From positions 497,569 to 561,568 of the forward strand of contig JAGFNQ010000887.1 in assembly GCA_024364735.1 (NCBI GenBank): 64,000 bases of DNA, given 5' to 3'. How positions within the stretch are numbered: the first letter of the stretch is position 1; the number at the start of each line of letters is the position of its first letter. This DNA is from Boesenbergia rotunda. Lineage: Eukaryota > Streptophyta > Magnoliopsida > Zingiberales > Zingiberaceae. Shown in pieces: positions 1 through 14,400 of the stretch. The notes under the pieces were generated by a model. It had not been told where the DNA came from and made no database searches. It saw only the letters and a list, made by a program, of their open reading frames with translations. A program made the position numbers and the translations under genes.

Positions 1-659
1 TACCATATGTTGACCAACTCGACTATGTCCGGGGGCAGTATAAATGATACTCGATTGTAGCAAGAAGAATAAGATGATCGTATATTCACTCTTTAATTTC
101 ACGCTTAATGGTGCAGTTTTACTTATTTATTTTTTTGTATGAATAGTGGAATACGGCTATATTTGCCCCACACCTGCCTCACATACACCTTATAAATCCC
201 TTATTTACCATCTTTGAAAAAGGGCATCTTCACAATACTAATGACAAAATAAACATATGGAAGAGGTTCCATATAAAGGTTGTTTTGGAACACTAGAAAT
301 CAGAAGCAATCATGAATATCCTGTCTGTGATCTACCACTCTAACAAACAAACAAAAAAGAAAAAAAAAACGCAATCAGATAATGACAATGGTTATGATGG
401 CAAACCTAACTGTACAAACCAAAATCCTGTCAATCTAAACAAATTGTCTCCTTAATCATGGCACTGTGTCACCATTTATTAAAAAAAACATTATTAAACA
501 AGACATTAGCAGAAACATGATGGCACCAACTCCAAAAATCTGAAACATAAAAAAGAAAGAATGAGAAATGTGATATAAGCAATAAACATCATCTTCTCAT
601 TGAACCATGTGATTAAGAACCAGGTTGGTTTTTAAACCATTGAATAAGAAATGTATAAC
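1..659 (-). other. CIPK24 intron 13, partial
   Basis: AT-rich, with no open frame matching the expected CIPK C-terminus on the minus strand. I therefore read it as intron; the terminal exon lies outside the window. Confidence 0.6.
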
Positions 660-734
660 CTTGTGATATTCTAGGGTATCACCAGCAACCTTCCGAACAT
701 CAACCATGAAAAGTGAAGGTGCCACTTCAAAGAC
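660..734 (-). CDS. CIPK24: CIPK24 exon 13 (residues 389-413)
   Basis: Encodes VFEVAPSLFMVDVRKVAGDT then LEYHK, the conserved C-terminal beta-alpha region. The family continues with FYKxxCxxL, which is not found between 1 and 659, so a GT donor (gttata) at 659-658 is assumed and the last exon lies beyond the left edge. Reading through would add about 20 unrelated residues before a stop. Confidence 0.88.
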
Positions 735-3700
735 CTACATCAATTACAAATGTGAGTAAAAAAAATATTGTTTTGGACTGAAAATTTTCATAATTGTCAT
801 GATTTTAAAAGATTAGATAAGAGTACCTCTAGTACAACAGCAAGTTGATGCATCTTATTTGAAGATAATCCTTCGAGCCTCATCTGTGAAACAAACAAAT
901 GATTTTTGTACATGCAATAATATAAAACTCTTGATAGTAGTTGAGAGACGAGGCATCAATAAAAATGTAGGATCTTGTGAGGCAATAATTCTAAATCCTC
1001 AGAAGGTATTCTAAATCATGTCCCCCATGTCAGGTATGTACAACTTTTCCATGGATTTGTTACTATCTAATTTCCATATCAGCTGCCATAATATATACAA
1101 CCTGGGTCCTGAATCATGTTTACAAGCAAGCATATTTGAAAAACAACTTACATGCCCAGCACTGTTTTTTTCTCTTCTCCTTCAGTAGCTCAAAAAGGTG
1201 AGGCTTACTTTTAAAATTATTTTGAAACAATAACATTTGAAGCATATTACCACAATAACATGTTGGAAATCATGAAAAGATAGTGAACGATAATGCCATT
1301 ACAGTGGAACTATATACCTTAAAGTTTTGAGAATGGACCTTTAGACCAATAGATGCTGCTACAGCCTCTATTGTTGCTATAATGGTATTTGCTGGCTGGC
1401 GTGAAATGAAGCGAGTTTGACGTTTCACATAATCCTGTAAAGAATGAAACAAAATGATGTTACTGTTTTCTTGATTTAATCTCGCTATTACCACATATAC
1501 AACAACCACCATACCTTATCCCACTAGATAGGGTCGGCTATATGAATCCTTCTACGTCATTGGGCTCTGTCCCTTATTATACCATCATCTATATTAAATA
1601 AATTTTATCTTGTTTTATTGTTGCTAACCAAGCCTTTTTTGACCTTCCTCTCCCTCATTTGATGTGCGCATTTGTCATAGTTTCACATTGCCTAACTAGG
1701 ACATTTATTGGTCGTCTAAGTACATATCCGTACTATCTTAAACGTGTCTCTCAAAGTTTTTCGTCAATAGATGCAACTCCGATTTTCTCTCTAATGTATT
1801 TATTTCTTATTCTGTCCATCCTCGTATGTCCACACATACACCTTAACATCCTCATCTCTGCAACTTTCATATTCTGCTCATGTGGCCGAGTCATAACCTA
1901 ATATTCAACGTCATATAACATAACAGGTCTAACTGTAATTTTGTAGAATTTTCCTTTAAGTTTTAGAAGTACTTTACGATCACATAAAACACCTGACGCT
2001 AACCTCCATTTCAATCATCCTGCTTGTATTCTATATAAGACATCTCTCTCAATCTCTCCATTATTTTGCAAAAATGATCCTAAATATTTAAAGCTCTCAG
2101 TTCTAGACAACTCGTCATCTCCTATCTTAACAATTGTCTCATTTTGTCTAATATTGTTGAACTTAAATTCCATATATTCTGTCTTTACTCTACTAAGCCT
2201 AAAACCTTTCACTTCTAGTGTTTCCCGCTAAGATTCTAGTTTAGCATCTACTCCTTCGCGTGTCTCGTCTATCAAAACAATATCATGTGCAAACAACATG
2301 CACATGATATTGTATCTTGAATGTGTCCAGTGATCGTTCATGATTAGTGTAAAGAGATAGGGACTTAGAGATGATCCTTGATAAAACCTTATCCTTATTG
2401 AATAGCTTCAGTTAATCCGCCTGAAATTTTCACTCTGGTGGTTATATCTTTAATACATATCCTTAATTAGTTCAATATATGCTACATTAACACCTCTCTT
2501 TTCTAGAATTCTTCGTATAATTTGCAGAGATGATAAACAAATCCATCAACTAAACATGATAAACAAATACTTCAATGAAATAACCTATTAATACTTCAAA
2601 CGTGTGAAAATATAGGCCAAAACATTTGAAAACAAGACCAGTTCAATAAATTTTGTGAAATATAAAGTTTATACCTGGCGTCTATCAAATAAAGCTGAAA
2701 GGTTCAGCCCTTGAGATAAAGTTATCATCTCAAAGGCATTCATTATAAGAGGCCCAGTATCATTATCTCTCACTTGCTCAGTTACATATAGATCCTGTGG
2801 AAAAGAAAATCTAAACTGTTTCAGGTGCTCTTTGTTGGTGTTATTATGGTGCATAAAGACTGTTTGCACTTATATCTGCTAGTTGTAAAAAAATATTATC
2901 AATTTTACCAGATGGATTAAAACAAGAATCAAAAGTAGTAAAAAATTTATTTTAAATTTAAAAATTAAAACCATAGGACTCCGACGACGCGACAATGAAG
3001 ATAGCAATGACGTTGTTGCAGGAATAACTGGAGCATAGTTGAGATCTGAAGGTTAGCCATTAGCATGCTGGAAATGAAACTTTGTGGGTTCAAATCCCTG
3101 TAAGGAAGATATGTAGGCAGGCGAATGATAAAATGCAAATAATAAATTTACATTTTTTTTCCAACAACTTATACTTTTTTACTTCGTAAGAAATTCTAGA
3201 GGTTGGATGGGTCAATGCCTCAGTTGGGCCATGGCCAAGAAGAGACTAGGTTGTGTTAGGCTGGACTAGGTCTAAATCAAGCTAGAACATCCTATGCCAA
3301 TGCCTAGCCCTGTCACAACCAGTTGACATGTTATCTGGTACATTAGTATATCTTGTAAGTTATAATGTATTTTTCCCATCATAATAAATACTTGGACACA
3401 ATATCCATTATATTATATACTTATATTAATCATTCATTAAAAGCTTAAACAAGTTTACCTTTGGGGGACTATATATTATGGTTTATACTATTTCCCTTCA
3501 TCACATAGAGAATCAAAGAAGTGACCATAATAACACATTGCAGTGACAACTAAAACACAGTGGCTCTCACAACGAAAAGCGGCCAGTGACATTCTTTGGA
3601 TTGCCACTTTATTCGGCTTTCTCCTTGTTTTTCATTTTTTTAATGAATTTTCCTTTCAAATTTCTGCTACCTAACAAAGAATTTCAAGAAGTATAAAGCC

Positions 3701-6700
3701 CAACTAGTTGATTTCAAGAAGAATCAACAGACCTCTACCTAATCCATGTAGAATTTTTTGCAGGATAAGTTTGATACTGAGCAAGTTTTGTAATTTAAGC
3801 ATATTTTGCTTGGAAATCATTGTCTAAGTCCCGATTTCTCAGAAAAGTCATAGCAGTTTCAGCTGATATAGACCCTACTAGGTGAATTCAGATCATAATC
3901 AACTTTTATGTGAAATAGACAATGTGAAATTCAAAATGAAAGATAGAATCATCCAGGTGGCATACACACCTCAATATCATTAAAAACAGCATCAATGTCA
4001 TCTAAATTGACTTCTTCCTCTATGCCCAGTCGAATGGGAATATAATTTTTTTGGAACCATGCATCACTTCTAATACCTTCAGCGCTAATTCGCTTCAATA
4101 AGAAAGCACAGGATGTTAGAAGAAAGACCAAACCAAATATGCATAAACTCATGTCTTTAAACTTTTTAGAATCCAATTGGTGATGATTCTACCTGAAGCA
4201 CATAAGAGAATGCTAACTTTCATGTCGTAATTCAAGTAACCAGAACAAACTATACTAAGAGTGTAAGACAGGCATATAACCAAAAGAAGCCATCTTCAAA
4301 ACATCATGCTACTATCAACAGATCAGGCATCAATTTTTCAAGAAGAATCTTCTCATTAATCTCGTCATTTGTGCTTTACTATGGATAAGCACATGGAACT
4401 TAGGAGTTAAGGCCAACTAGCATGAGGGCAAATGAGAATATTCTGAAAGCACATAAAATATACATGTGTGAAAATACTGGTCATGATAATCAAAATGAAC
4501 TTACTAATGTCCAAAAGGCATGGCTATCTACGACACACTAAGGCTTCATTTGTCAATAGTTAATGGAAAACATTTTCTGCCAAACATTCTCTTTGAAACT
4601 GCACCAATGTTGGAATCCTAGACTCCTCTTCTGCCTAACACAGCAACCACTGTAGGTCAACATGGCTCACCTCAACACCTCTTCCTCCACAGATTGCAAG
4701 CTTGGGATCTTGTTGTCATTGGCAATTCTATTCTGACAGCTGGTATCACTTGGGACTTGAATCAGCCAATTCGGTTGATTCCCTCTAATTTCATCTATTC
4801 TTCCTGAAATCTACTCTAATTACTATTATTTTGTTTTCAACATTTGAGATAATTTTGAAGATTTATCGAGAAGTCAACTACAATGAAATCGGTCATTGCT
4901 AATGGTGATCCAACTCAGTCGATTCGTATTGGGATTGACCAAGTTTACCAACTATGGTCTCAGCTGTGGAAAAATGTAAGGACCACGACTTAACCTACAT
5001 GAAAGAGATTGACAACAAAGATTTCACTGGTCATTATGACGAAAATATGTTCGACAAGTTCCCTTCTTGAGAACATAATAATTTCATAGAAAATTTGCAA
5101 ATATAATCCATGATTAGTTAGCATATAATATGTGCTTCACTAGGTATGCATGATAGATGACAATTAGTCTTTAAAAGTAAATGTATTTCATATGTCAATT
5201 ATGCGTGTCTGTGATAGAGTAGATGTAAGCTAGACACTTGCATGCATACTAAAGGGCAGTTCAGTGCACGAAGCTCCCGCCAATGTAGGATTCTAGGGAA
5301 GGGTCTATTGTACGCAGTCTTAGCTTGCTTTGCAAGAGGTTATTTCTGTGACTCGAACTTGTGACCTTCAGGTCACACGGCAACAACTTTACCATTGCGC
5401 AAGACTCCCCTTCACTCGCATGCATACTATTAACTATTAATATATATAATTTATTCATTAAGGATCAGACATGAGATGGCATGTTGCATCATCATCTTAA
5501 GTGACAATCTGGATCTCCCTTGCAAATGCACTATAAAATAAACCTTCAAGAGAAGCTAAAGTAGATTATTGTACATCCTGAGATCTTTACTGGAATCAAT
5601 CATGGTGTGACTAATAATTATATCTTAGTCACCTTATAGTCGACCAAAAATGCTATGAACTATAAAAATCACATACTAATATCCTTTTTCTAGAACCGGA
5701 GATTACACCAACAATAGGTTTGAAATTTAAAGTATATACTGGAAAATGAAAACACATGCTAATGGGAATCTAGAAACAAAGATTAGAGGTAAACTAAGTC
5801 CATTCATTTTGTGAAAAAACATCTTCCGAACAATACTTTTTAGTTCTTTTAGGTTTGTCCCGCCAAACAATCATGGTCAATGGAAAACATTTTGCCAGTC
5901 ATGAGGTATCATAGAGGAAAATGACTTCCACTTGAAAAAAGCGAGTCATTCCCCCACTCGGCCAATGCACTCCTCTCTTCCCTCAAACCCCCTCCACTAC
6001 CTCTAGCCCTTAGTGAACCCCACATAAATCTGTCAACCGATCAATAGTTCTTGACCATCCCCAAATCATAGTCAAACAAGGGGAAATAATCATTTTTTTG
6101 TAAAAGAATTCTTTGGACAGTGTTTTACTCATCTAAATTATTTTCCACAAAACAAACTAACCTTTTGTATCAAGTCTCAAGTGCCAACCATAGGCACGAT
6201 GACTCAATGAGTCTTTGCTATTAGCATCCGAAAGTGAGAAGGGACTCCAACATTTGCCTATGACAACTGAATATGTTGAGGTATGAGTGATTACGTGAAT
6301 ACTACCACTTACTAGTATGAGTGATTTAAGTGAATACTATCATGTTATAGATCTGAACATTGCAGTTATTGAGGCTGAGATAACACAGACTCAGTCTGAA
6401 ACTTCACTGACAAGAACAGCTACAGCCTTCTTTAGTAGACAAAATCCAAGTAGTTTTTCTATTAAAACACAATCAGAGAGCACAAAATGCAACCTTTGCA
6501 TTATTTCAGATGTTAAAATGCCAAATCATAGATGAGAGAGTTGTCTCCAGACTCACAGTTTTTGGGTTTGGATCAAGTATTTGATGTATCAATGACTTAG
6601 CGCCTAAAGAGAAGTGTGTTGGGCAAGTAAATTCTGCAGCCTTGATCTATACAGAAACAAAAGAATTAGAAGACTTACCTTAGGTGTGTTAACCAAGACA

Positions 6701-9700
6701 TTAAGTAGCATGATAATAGAAATACAAAGTGATAATTATATCAGACTATTGTATTAAATGTGATTCTAAAACACAACTAAATAAGTAAAAGTATTTGGTG
6801 ACAGAAACATAAAACCAATCTTCTCTTGTTATGTATTTAATCTATGAAGGGGACCATCTTCAAAAATGATCTACACATTCCGCTTCTTGAATTAAAAGAT
6901 TAATCCAACATTATGCACTCCATGTTCTTAGTTCCAATTTGATCTGTATGCCCAGAAAATGAAGCTCAAAATGAATCCATAATTTACATCATATTCCTAA
7001 CTCCTAAGTGAACCAAATAATATAAAAGTACATTAACAACCATTACTTTATATGTCAAAATTTATCAAATTGAAAAAAAAAAGCATGCATAATGGTTTTG
7101 AAGAAGCTAGGCGTATACAATCCACATAGACTTTTTTAAAAAGACATGCATATACAAAACAAAAATAAAAATTTTGAAGGATCAACAGTATAGGTTTCTT
7201 CATAAGAATCAAGTTTATGACTTAACTAATTAAGACAATCAAAGCCAAAACAAAAGGAAAAGAGAATAACCCACATCAATTTAAAAAAAAAAACACACAA
7301 AAGAAAGCTCACTAAGGATGAAAATGTATACATTACCTTTTATAATATGAGAAGCTAATTTAAAGTGTATGGTAGCTCATGTATCACTTACCTTTTTATA
7401 CAAGGTTGGGAGATCCACCTCATTAAATGGAAGATATCCAGCCATCAGGACAAACAAAATGACACCACATGACCATATATCAGCAGCAGAACCATCATAA
7501 CCTTGCTGACCAAGTACCTAAATGGGTGATTGCTTGATTAGGAATCACCAAACCAAAACTATAGTCCATGAACTTTATGCAAGCTTGACAGACAATGCAC
7601 TCTAGTGAGGAGGATTAGAGTGTTTTGATCCAAATAAAATCAATCAGGATTAAACCAATAAGAAGCATCAATTCATTTTCTAAGTGAACCATAAAAAGTA
7701 ACTTAAGAAATAAATCTAGAAACATATTAGAAGTAGAAGCATTATGCATTCTTGTGATTTTGTCAAGATATATTTGAAATTCTACCAACTGAAGCAAGAA
7801 AAATAGTAGCATAATGTGATCTCATCATCAGTAATGATTGCCTCAACTATTTAAGGTCGGCGAGATAGATCTAATCCCTTTATTGACCCTTATGACAAAG
7901 CTATACATTAGTAATATTCAAATCAATTAAATTATTTCTCTTTGATTAACTAAAGTTTCTAGCAATCTCGCTCTACACCTTAAATTTAAATTGTAATTGA
8001 TTCAACTATTCTAAAATATATTGGTTGCCTTTGAATGCCTCCATCTCGACCTAATTTCTTTAATCACTGAATTGCACCTAGTTATTAATATCTTTGTTCT
8101 ATCCTTTCTAACATAGCGACACGTCATCCTCATATTCTCATCTTTACTACCTTAATCTTTTATATGTGTTGCTTCCTAATAGGCCAACAATCTTACATAT
8201 TCCGCATTTGTTATGCAGCGCGCCGCCCGTGCACAACTATGCGGTGCGCAGAGTTTTTTATTTTTTGTTTTTTTTTGTTTTTTTTTTTGGCTTGCGGGTA
8301 TGCCCTTTTAGGTTTTGCCTTTAGGGATTAGGGGTTGGGTTATAGCATTAAGCACAACAAAATTTTCAAACAGAAAAATTATTTTAAATGCACAAGGGAT
8401 GTGTGGCGTAAAGTAAGTAGGGTATATATATATATAGTGTTATAAAAATCTACTATTTAAAATAAGTTTAATTATCAAATTAAACATAATATTAGATTAA
8501 TAATGTGTAAAATAAATATATATGAATATATAAGATTTTATTAGAATTTTTAGTAATTTAAAATGAATTTTTAGATATTTTAATGGGATAAATCGGTTAG
8601 GCCTTGATGAAGCATGTTTAGAATACCCCATTAAAGTTAGGAGTTGATTGAATATAAAAGTTAGGTTTATTTAATCCAAACCTGAATTTTGATTACTCCT
8701 CCCTGTCGTCGTTGCCTTCCCCACACGCAATAGCACGTCTCACAGTTGGCCTGTGCGTCGTTGCCACCTCCATCGTCCCTCCCTCCCAACCTCTTTATAA
8801 CTCTCTCTCGGCATTATCGAATATCACTCCTTTGGCCACGTGCACAGTAGCCGCCTCTGCCTCTCTGCGCCCAACCATCGGCCCATGCTTGCACACACGA
8901 CACACTACTACTCGCGTCAGACGTTTCTTTGTCGTTTGCATTCCTATTCACGTTGTCGAAACTAAGGAAACATGGTTGAACCTCCACCTATGCTCGCCAC
9001 CCTGGGAGCTCATCGTCGGCTGCAAGTAACCATACCGAGTAGCAGACGGGCGTTCCTGCTCACTCGCGAGCCACGTGAATTCCAACGGGCTCTCTCCTCT
9101 TTGTTTTCGCCGCCGCTGCAGGCCTCCCTGCTATCGCAACTCAACGACAACCACCACCGCCTATCTACGCCATCACCAATGTGTCATCACGCAGCCGGAG
9201 AAGATGATTAATGTTGATTAATTAGATTAGATTAATGGTACTGATTAATGCATTTGACTTAGATTATTAGTTAGATAACCTATATGATTAATGAGTTAAT
9301 TAAATTACCAACTTAACAGGGAATCAATTAATTGATTAATCAAATTAATTCATAGATTAATCAATGATAATGGTGAATACTTAGTTAACAGATTTAATTG
9401 GTATTGATTAGTTAGATAATAAATTAATTAATTATTGTTAATGGATTAATCAATTAATCATGAGATTAATTTAACTTGGAGTTAATGTTAATGACTTGAG
9501 TTATTATGAGATCCATTAATTAATTGATTAATTGGGTGATTAATTAAAAGTTAATTTACAGAATAATTGAATTAAAATGAGGAATTGGATGATCATTAAA
9601 TGGATTCGTTATTAGTGTGATCAATGTCGAATGATTAAATTTGTTTGAATTAGATTAATTAATTAATTGCTCGGTTTAATAATTAATGATTAATTGAGAA

Positions 9701-11140
9701 ATTAGATAATTATTGATTAATTAATTTAATAATACATGGAACAGCTAATTAGTTAATGTGATATTTAAAAGGGTAATAGTTTAATAATGGATTAAGTGAT
9801 TAATTAGTTGGCCTAGGTTAATTGGATATTTATCACATTGATAATTGATTAAATATTAATTAAGAGTTAATTGAAATATTGATTTCATAGTCGACCAATT
9901 AATTAACTTGATAGTTAATTGATCAATTAATCAATAGGTGGATTAAATGATTAATAGATCCTTAGTATTTCTTCGTATCTTATACTTGTAGATATGAGCT
10001 AGAGTTAGATCATCTGACTAGAAGATGGTTTGGACACTCTATATTAAAGGTGGGTTGTCCTTCTTTGACCTTTTTACTTTCTTTGACCTTAGTGTATGAT
10101 TTTGTTATTTGCATCGATTGCGTAATAGTTATTTTTACTTTGATATCTACTCTATGTTACTTCTTGAACTTTACCTTGTATTGCTTGACGCTTTACCTTA
10201 TTGGAGTCTATTTTAACATCCGCACAGTCTTATTATTCTTCATGCTTGATGTCAGACGTAGCATAGCTTACGTAGTTTTACTGTTGGATGAAATTGTTAC
10301 TGTTTTACTTGCTGCTATTGTAGATGTTATTATACTTGTTACTTATTACATCTCTATGCATTTGGACTACCCACTAGACTGGATAAAAGTAGAGTGATTA
10401 TCCCGTAGTCCATAGCTAGATAGCTACATGCCCTGTCTGCCCACTAGACTAGATAGTGGTAGTGTGAGGTCGCTCGCAGACAGTGACATTTATACGCACT
10501 GACTGCCCACTAGACCAGATAATGGTAGCATGATTTCGCCCGCATCAGTAGCTAAGGAGCTAGATCACTACTTCATCCTGTCTACCCACTAAATTAGATA
10601 GTGGTAGCATGAGTTTGCCTGCAGACAATGACCCTAACTGCCAACTAGAATAAAAAGTGGTAGCATGAGTTTCCACGTAGTCAGGACTTGTTATATGTTT
10701 GTTTTATGCAGGTGGTTTTTGGATATACTATATGTACTCCTGATTTATTGTTATACCTAGTTGAGCATATTAGTGGAGGTTTATGTTATTATTTATACAT
10801 GATTATATTGGTTCTCTTACTTTTGTAGTAAGAAGTGCTATTATCTGAAACTTCTTCATTTAATCTCCTTACACTATGTAGTTAATGCACTATCCTTCTT
10901 ATACAAGTCATTGTACTCACTACCCCTTGCTTGCTCTTTGACTTTCAAGTTAGCAAATAGAAAATGTGTTGTGTTGCTCAGAGGTCCTGGCTATCGGTCC
11001 CATGTCACTTCGAGATGTTTCATTTTATATTTGCCTTTAGTTCAGTTTTCTTTAGTGCCTCGTACTTGATAGTTGTTTGTTGTGTTGTTTTCCTCTTTTA
11101 TATTTTAAAAGAAATGTTAAAGTCATGCATGATGCAAAAC

Positions 11141-11204
<64 letters not shown>

Positions 11205-11414
11205 ATTTTATGCTAAGGACCTTACCGCGCAAACTCGTGCAAACCTAGTGTATTTGATTTTTTCTTTATTTTCATTTTATTTTATTTTTCTTTATTTTTT
11301 GATTGCGATTACCCCTAGGGTTTAGTCTTCCCATTTGGGTTATAGTATTAAGCACAAAAAAAATTTCAAACCAAAAAAATTGTTAAGGTTTGCACGGTAA
11401 GGTCCTTAGCATAG

Positions 11415-11453
<39 letters not shown>

Positions 11454-14400
11454 ATATATATATATATCTATATATATATAATTGGTTACTTTTCTTCATT
11501 GTGGTTCGATATTAGCGATATTTGGCTTCGTATTATATTATATTAGACTTGTCGCTAAGAGGTATTTCTCCATCATTGGATGACCATTTATACCCTCAGG
11601 GCATGACATATTACAGTCTCGTAAAGATTTTCCTTTCGGCCAAAGGGACACACTACAAGTTTCTCTTCATTTTAATCATCCAACTTTTATCATGTTAATA
11701 ATAACTTTATCAATATCTCCTTACTGAAGGATATATCCAAGATATTCAAAACTCCCATAGCTTAATGCCCCTATTAAAATTATTAATTATTCATAACAAC
11801 TTTGGAAGAGATAAATATATGAAATATAAAAAAAAAGGTCCTAACAAGCAAATGTGATCCCTATGAATGCAAGAGTTGAATATTATGTATCCTAAGACTA
11901 TCTTAAAAGTATGCAATATATTTTTCTCTTGTTGAGATATATAAAGTATCAGTGTATCACCCCTCTGCTCAAAAGCTTCGTACCATCTCTTTTATCTTCA
12001 GGCTAGTTTAGACTCTATTGCGCTTGAGCAGTTACATGCTTTTGTACAATCTAAATTTCATAATCTCTTATCTTCAACAATCAACACCTGGTTACTTATA
12101 TATACCAAGGTTAACAAAATTAACATACCTATAAAAAGTGGTTCTTCATCCTATTTAATTTTTGCATGTCAACAGGCACTTGGTTAGTGAAAGGGCGGGG
12201 TATAGCCCCAAACTTAAACTCGAGCTAGTAAATCTTGTATCTTGTGGAAGTTCACCTTGTTAAAAAAGGGAGGCATAATATCAGACTTTGCTAGTACAAA
12301 CAAATGAATGACAATAGTTACCAAATACAGAAGCTAGCACAATCAGCAAACAGATGATTGAGGTCAACTGCCAAATATTGAATGTTTAATCCTCAATTAC
12401 TTAGGTTTTATCATCTACCAAGGTCAACATCATCCACATTTGTTTGTTTCAATTGGAAACTAAATACCATTTGCAAAATAGTATAACATGAACTACCAAA
12501 ACTACTGTTCAAATACACACACACCTCAGGGGCAACATAATTGGGAGTACCACAAGTTGTACGAAGAAGTCCAACACCCTGAAACCAAAATAAACCCCCA
12601 TGAGTCAATTGAAAAGTTGCTTCAGGCCACAGAGGAAAGTCACACTTACTTTTTGGGGTAATGCACTCAGTCCAAAATCTGACACTTTCAAGTTTCCTTG
12701 GTAATCAAGGAGAAGATTTTCAGGCTAGATATTTCAAGACATCAAGGAAAGTCAATAACAGGGGAAGAATGTATAGGAAGAATACACAGGCATACCAGAC
12801 CTTCAAATCCCTGTGGTACACACCCTTGCTATGGCAGTAGTCTACTGCATCAATAAGCTGCTGAAAGTACCGTCTGGACTCATTATCACTAAGTCTTCGT
12901 TGGTGTACCTAAAATATTCATATAAGTACGGAGAAAATAAAGAAAGAAAATTTTCAAGATCAATATAAAATAGCTCAGCAAAATCAAATAACAAGAGTGA
13001 GAGAGAGGGAGAGAAAGAGGAGGAAAAGAATGCGAACAACTTACACCCAAAAAATGTAAAAGAAAAACTAAAATAAACATTTGGATATATTTAAGGATAG
13101 ACCTAGAAAAATACTAAAATATATGTGCCCATGAGTACTACCAAATGGGTTTTATTAGGCCCATGTACCACATTTAAACAAAACTAGCAGTTTCATTCAA
13201 AAGTTTCATACCTCAAATCATTCTAAGATCAAACCAAATGAGCTTTAATCATATATTTTCACTTAACTTGTTTACCATCTTTATAACAATTAAAAAGTTG
13301 ATTGAATTAAAATATTGGAGTAACAAGTTGCAAAAAATATATATATAATAAGTATCTCGACTAATGCTTATTTCTTCTTAATACCAAAACGAGTTGTGCA
13401 TCAAATGAGATCATTAGCTCCGATAGCATCTTATTGAATTTAATCAATTTTCTAAGACCTATATCAAATAATAGTTTATGCTGGTATTAGAATCAATTTA
13501 TCCAGATGTCCATTGACCGCTAGAGTTTAACTTGAATCACAATTGAAATTGGAACAACTACAAGTAGAAACTATGTATATATTGCAATTTTTTTTACTCT
13601 AATGTCAATTCCCTTTGCTACTAGCAATGCTTCAATTGATGTTTCTCCTCTCCTCCCTTTCCTTTTTAATGCCATAGTTCCTTTAATGCCATAGTTCCTT
13701 GTGACAAATAGATGGAAACAAAAGATAAATCATGTAAAGAGAATCTTAGTGTCTCAGTCGATATTGTGTGCTTCTCTTCCTCTCCTCCCTTTTTTGTTTT
13801 ATCTCCTCCTAATGATCAGAAAACAAAATTGAAGGATGGGTTATAAAAGTGAATCTTATTGTTTTTTATTGATTTCATTGATAGTGGCCAAGACAAACTC
13901 TGTTTTGGTCGGTACCACCAAAACAATGTCGTTATCTGCAACACACTGAGAACCAAACTTGCTAAATGAAGGAAGATACAGTACACAAAATAATTGGAAA
14001 ATCTAATATGACAAGTGTTCATAAAATACAATAGATTCCATACAAACCTTTTTACTTGAAGAATCAAAAGGGCACTCCTTTGATTAAAATATTAAAAGGT
14101 TATCTTTTCTTTGACCTTTTTGGCTATAAGTGAGTTACACATTTTGGGAAAAAAATATTTAGGGTCCAAATCAAACCGTACCTTTTGTAAAAGTTGTTGT
14201 GAATAGTGAATGTTGGGCTATGAAGCGAGCACACGAGCAAAATAAAAAAGCCACAGAAATGAAGATGTTAAGATACATGTGTGAACATGCAAGGATGAAC
14301 ACACTAAGAAACGAGAACATTAGGGGGAAAAAAAAAGTAAAGTTCCACCTATTGAGAGAGAACTCCAAGACATAAGTTTAAGATGGTATGTGCACGTGCT

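Larger units (their letters stand above)
7518..12524 (-). other. CIPK24 intron 6, repeat-filled (5 kb)
   Basis: Separates exons 7 and 6. It contains a poly-T-flanked AT block (8,215-8,420), a short GC-rich stretch with no recognisable protein (8,700-9,210), an AT minisatellite (9,195-9,970), diverged tandem repeats (10,369-10,690) and a small inverted-repeat element between microsatellites (11,140-11,480). The remainder, 11,500-12,520, shows nothing I recognise. Confidence 0.7.

Noticed and set aside
603..659. Read-through C-terminus of CIPK24 after EYHK (VIHFLFNG...)
   Set aside because: The family continues with FYK and a cysteine; the read-through has no similarity and starts with a plausible GT donor. 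Taken as intron.
3035..3110. tRNA gene
   Set aside because: A and B boxes are recognisable, but no complete acceptor stem or anticodon arm could be folded.
8712..9211. Two overlapping GC-rich open frames (105 and 79 codons)
   Set aside because: Low-complexity Ser/Pro/Thr composition, no domain, no promoter or splice context; located in a repeat-filled intron on the opposite strand of the host gene.
10050..10397. 115-codon hydrophobic open frame
   Set aside because: T-rich DNA gives Leu/Val/Tyr-rich frames by chance; no family resemblance, and it runs into tandem repeats.
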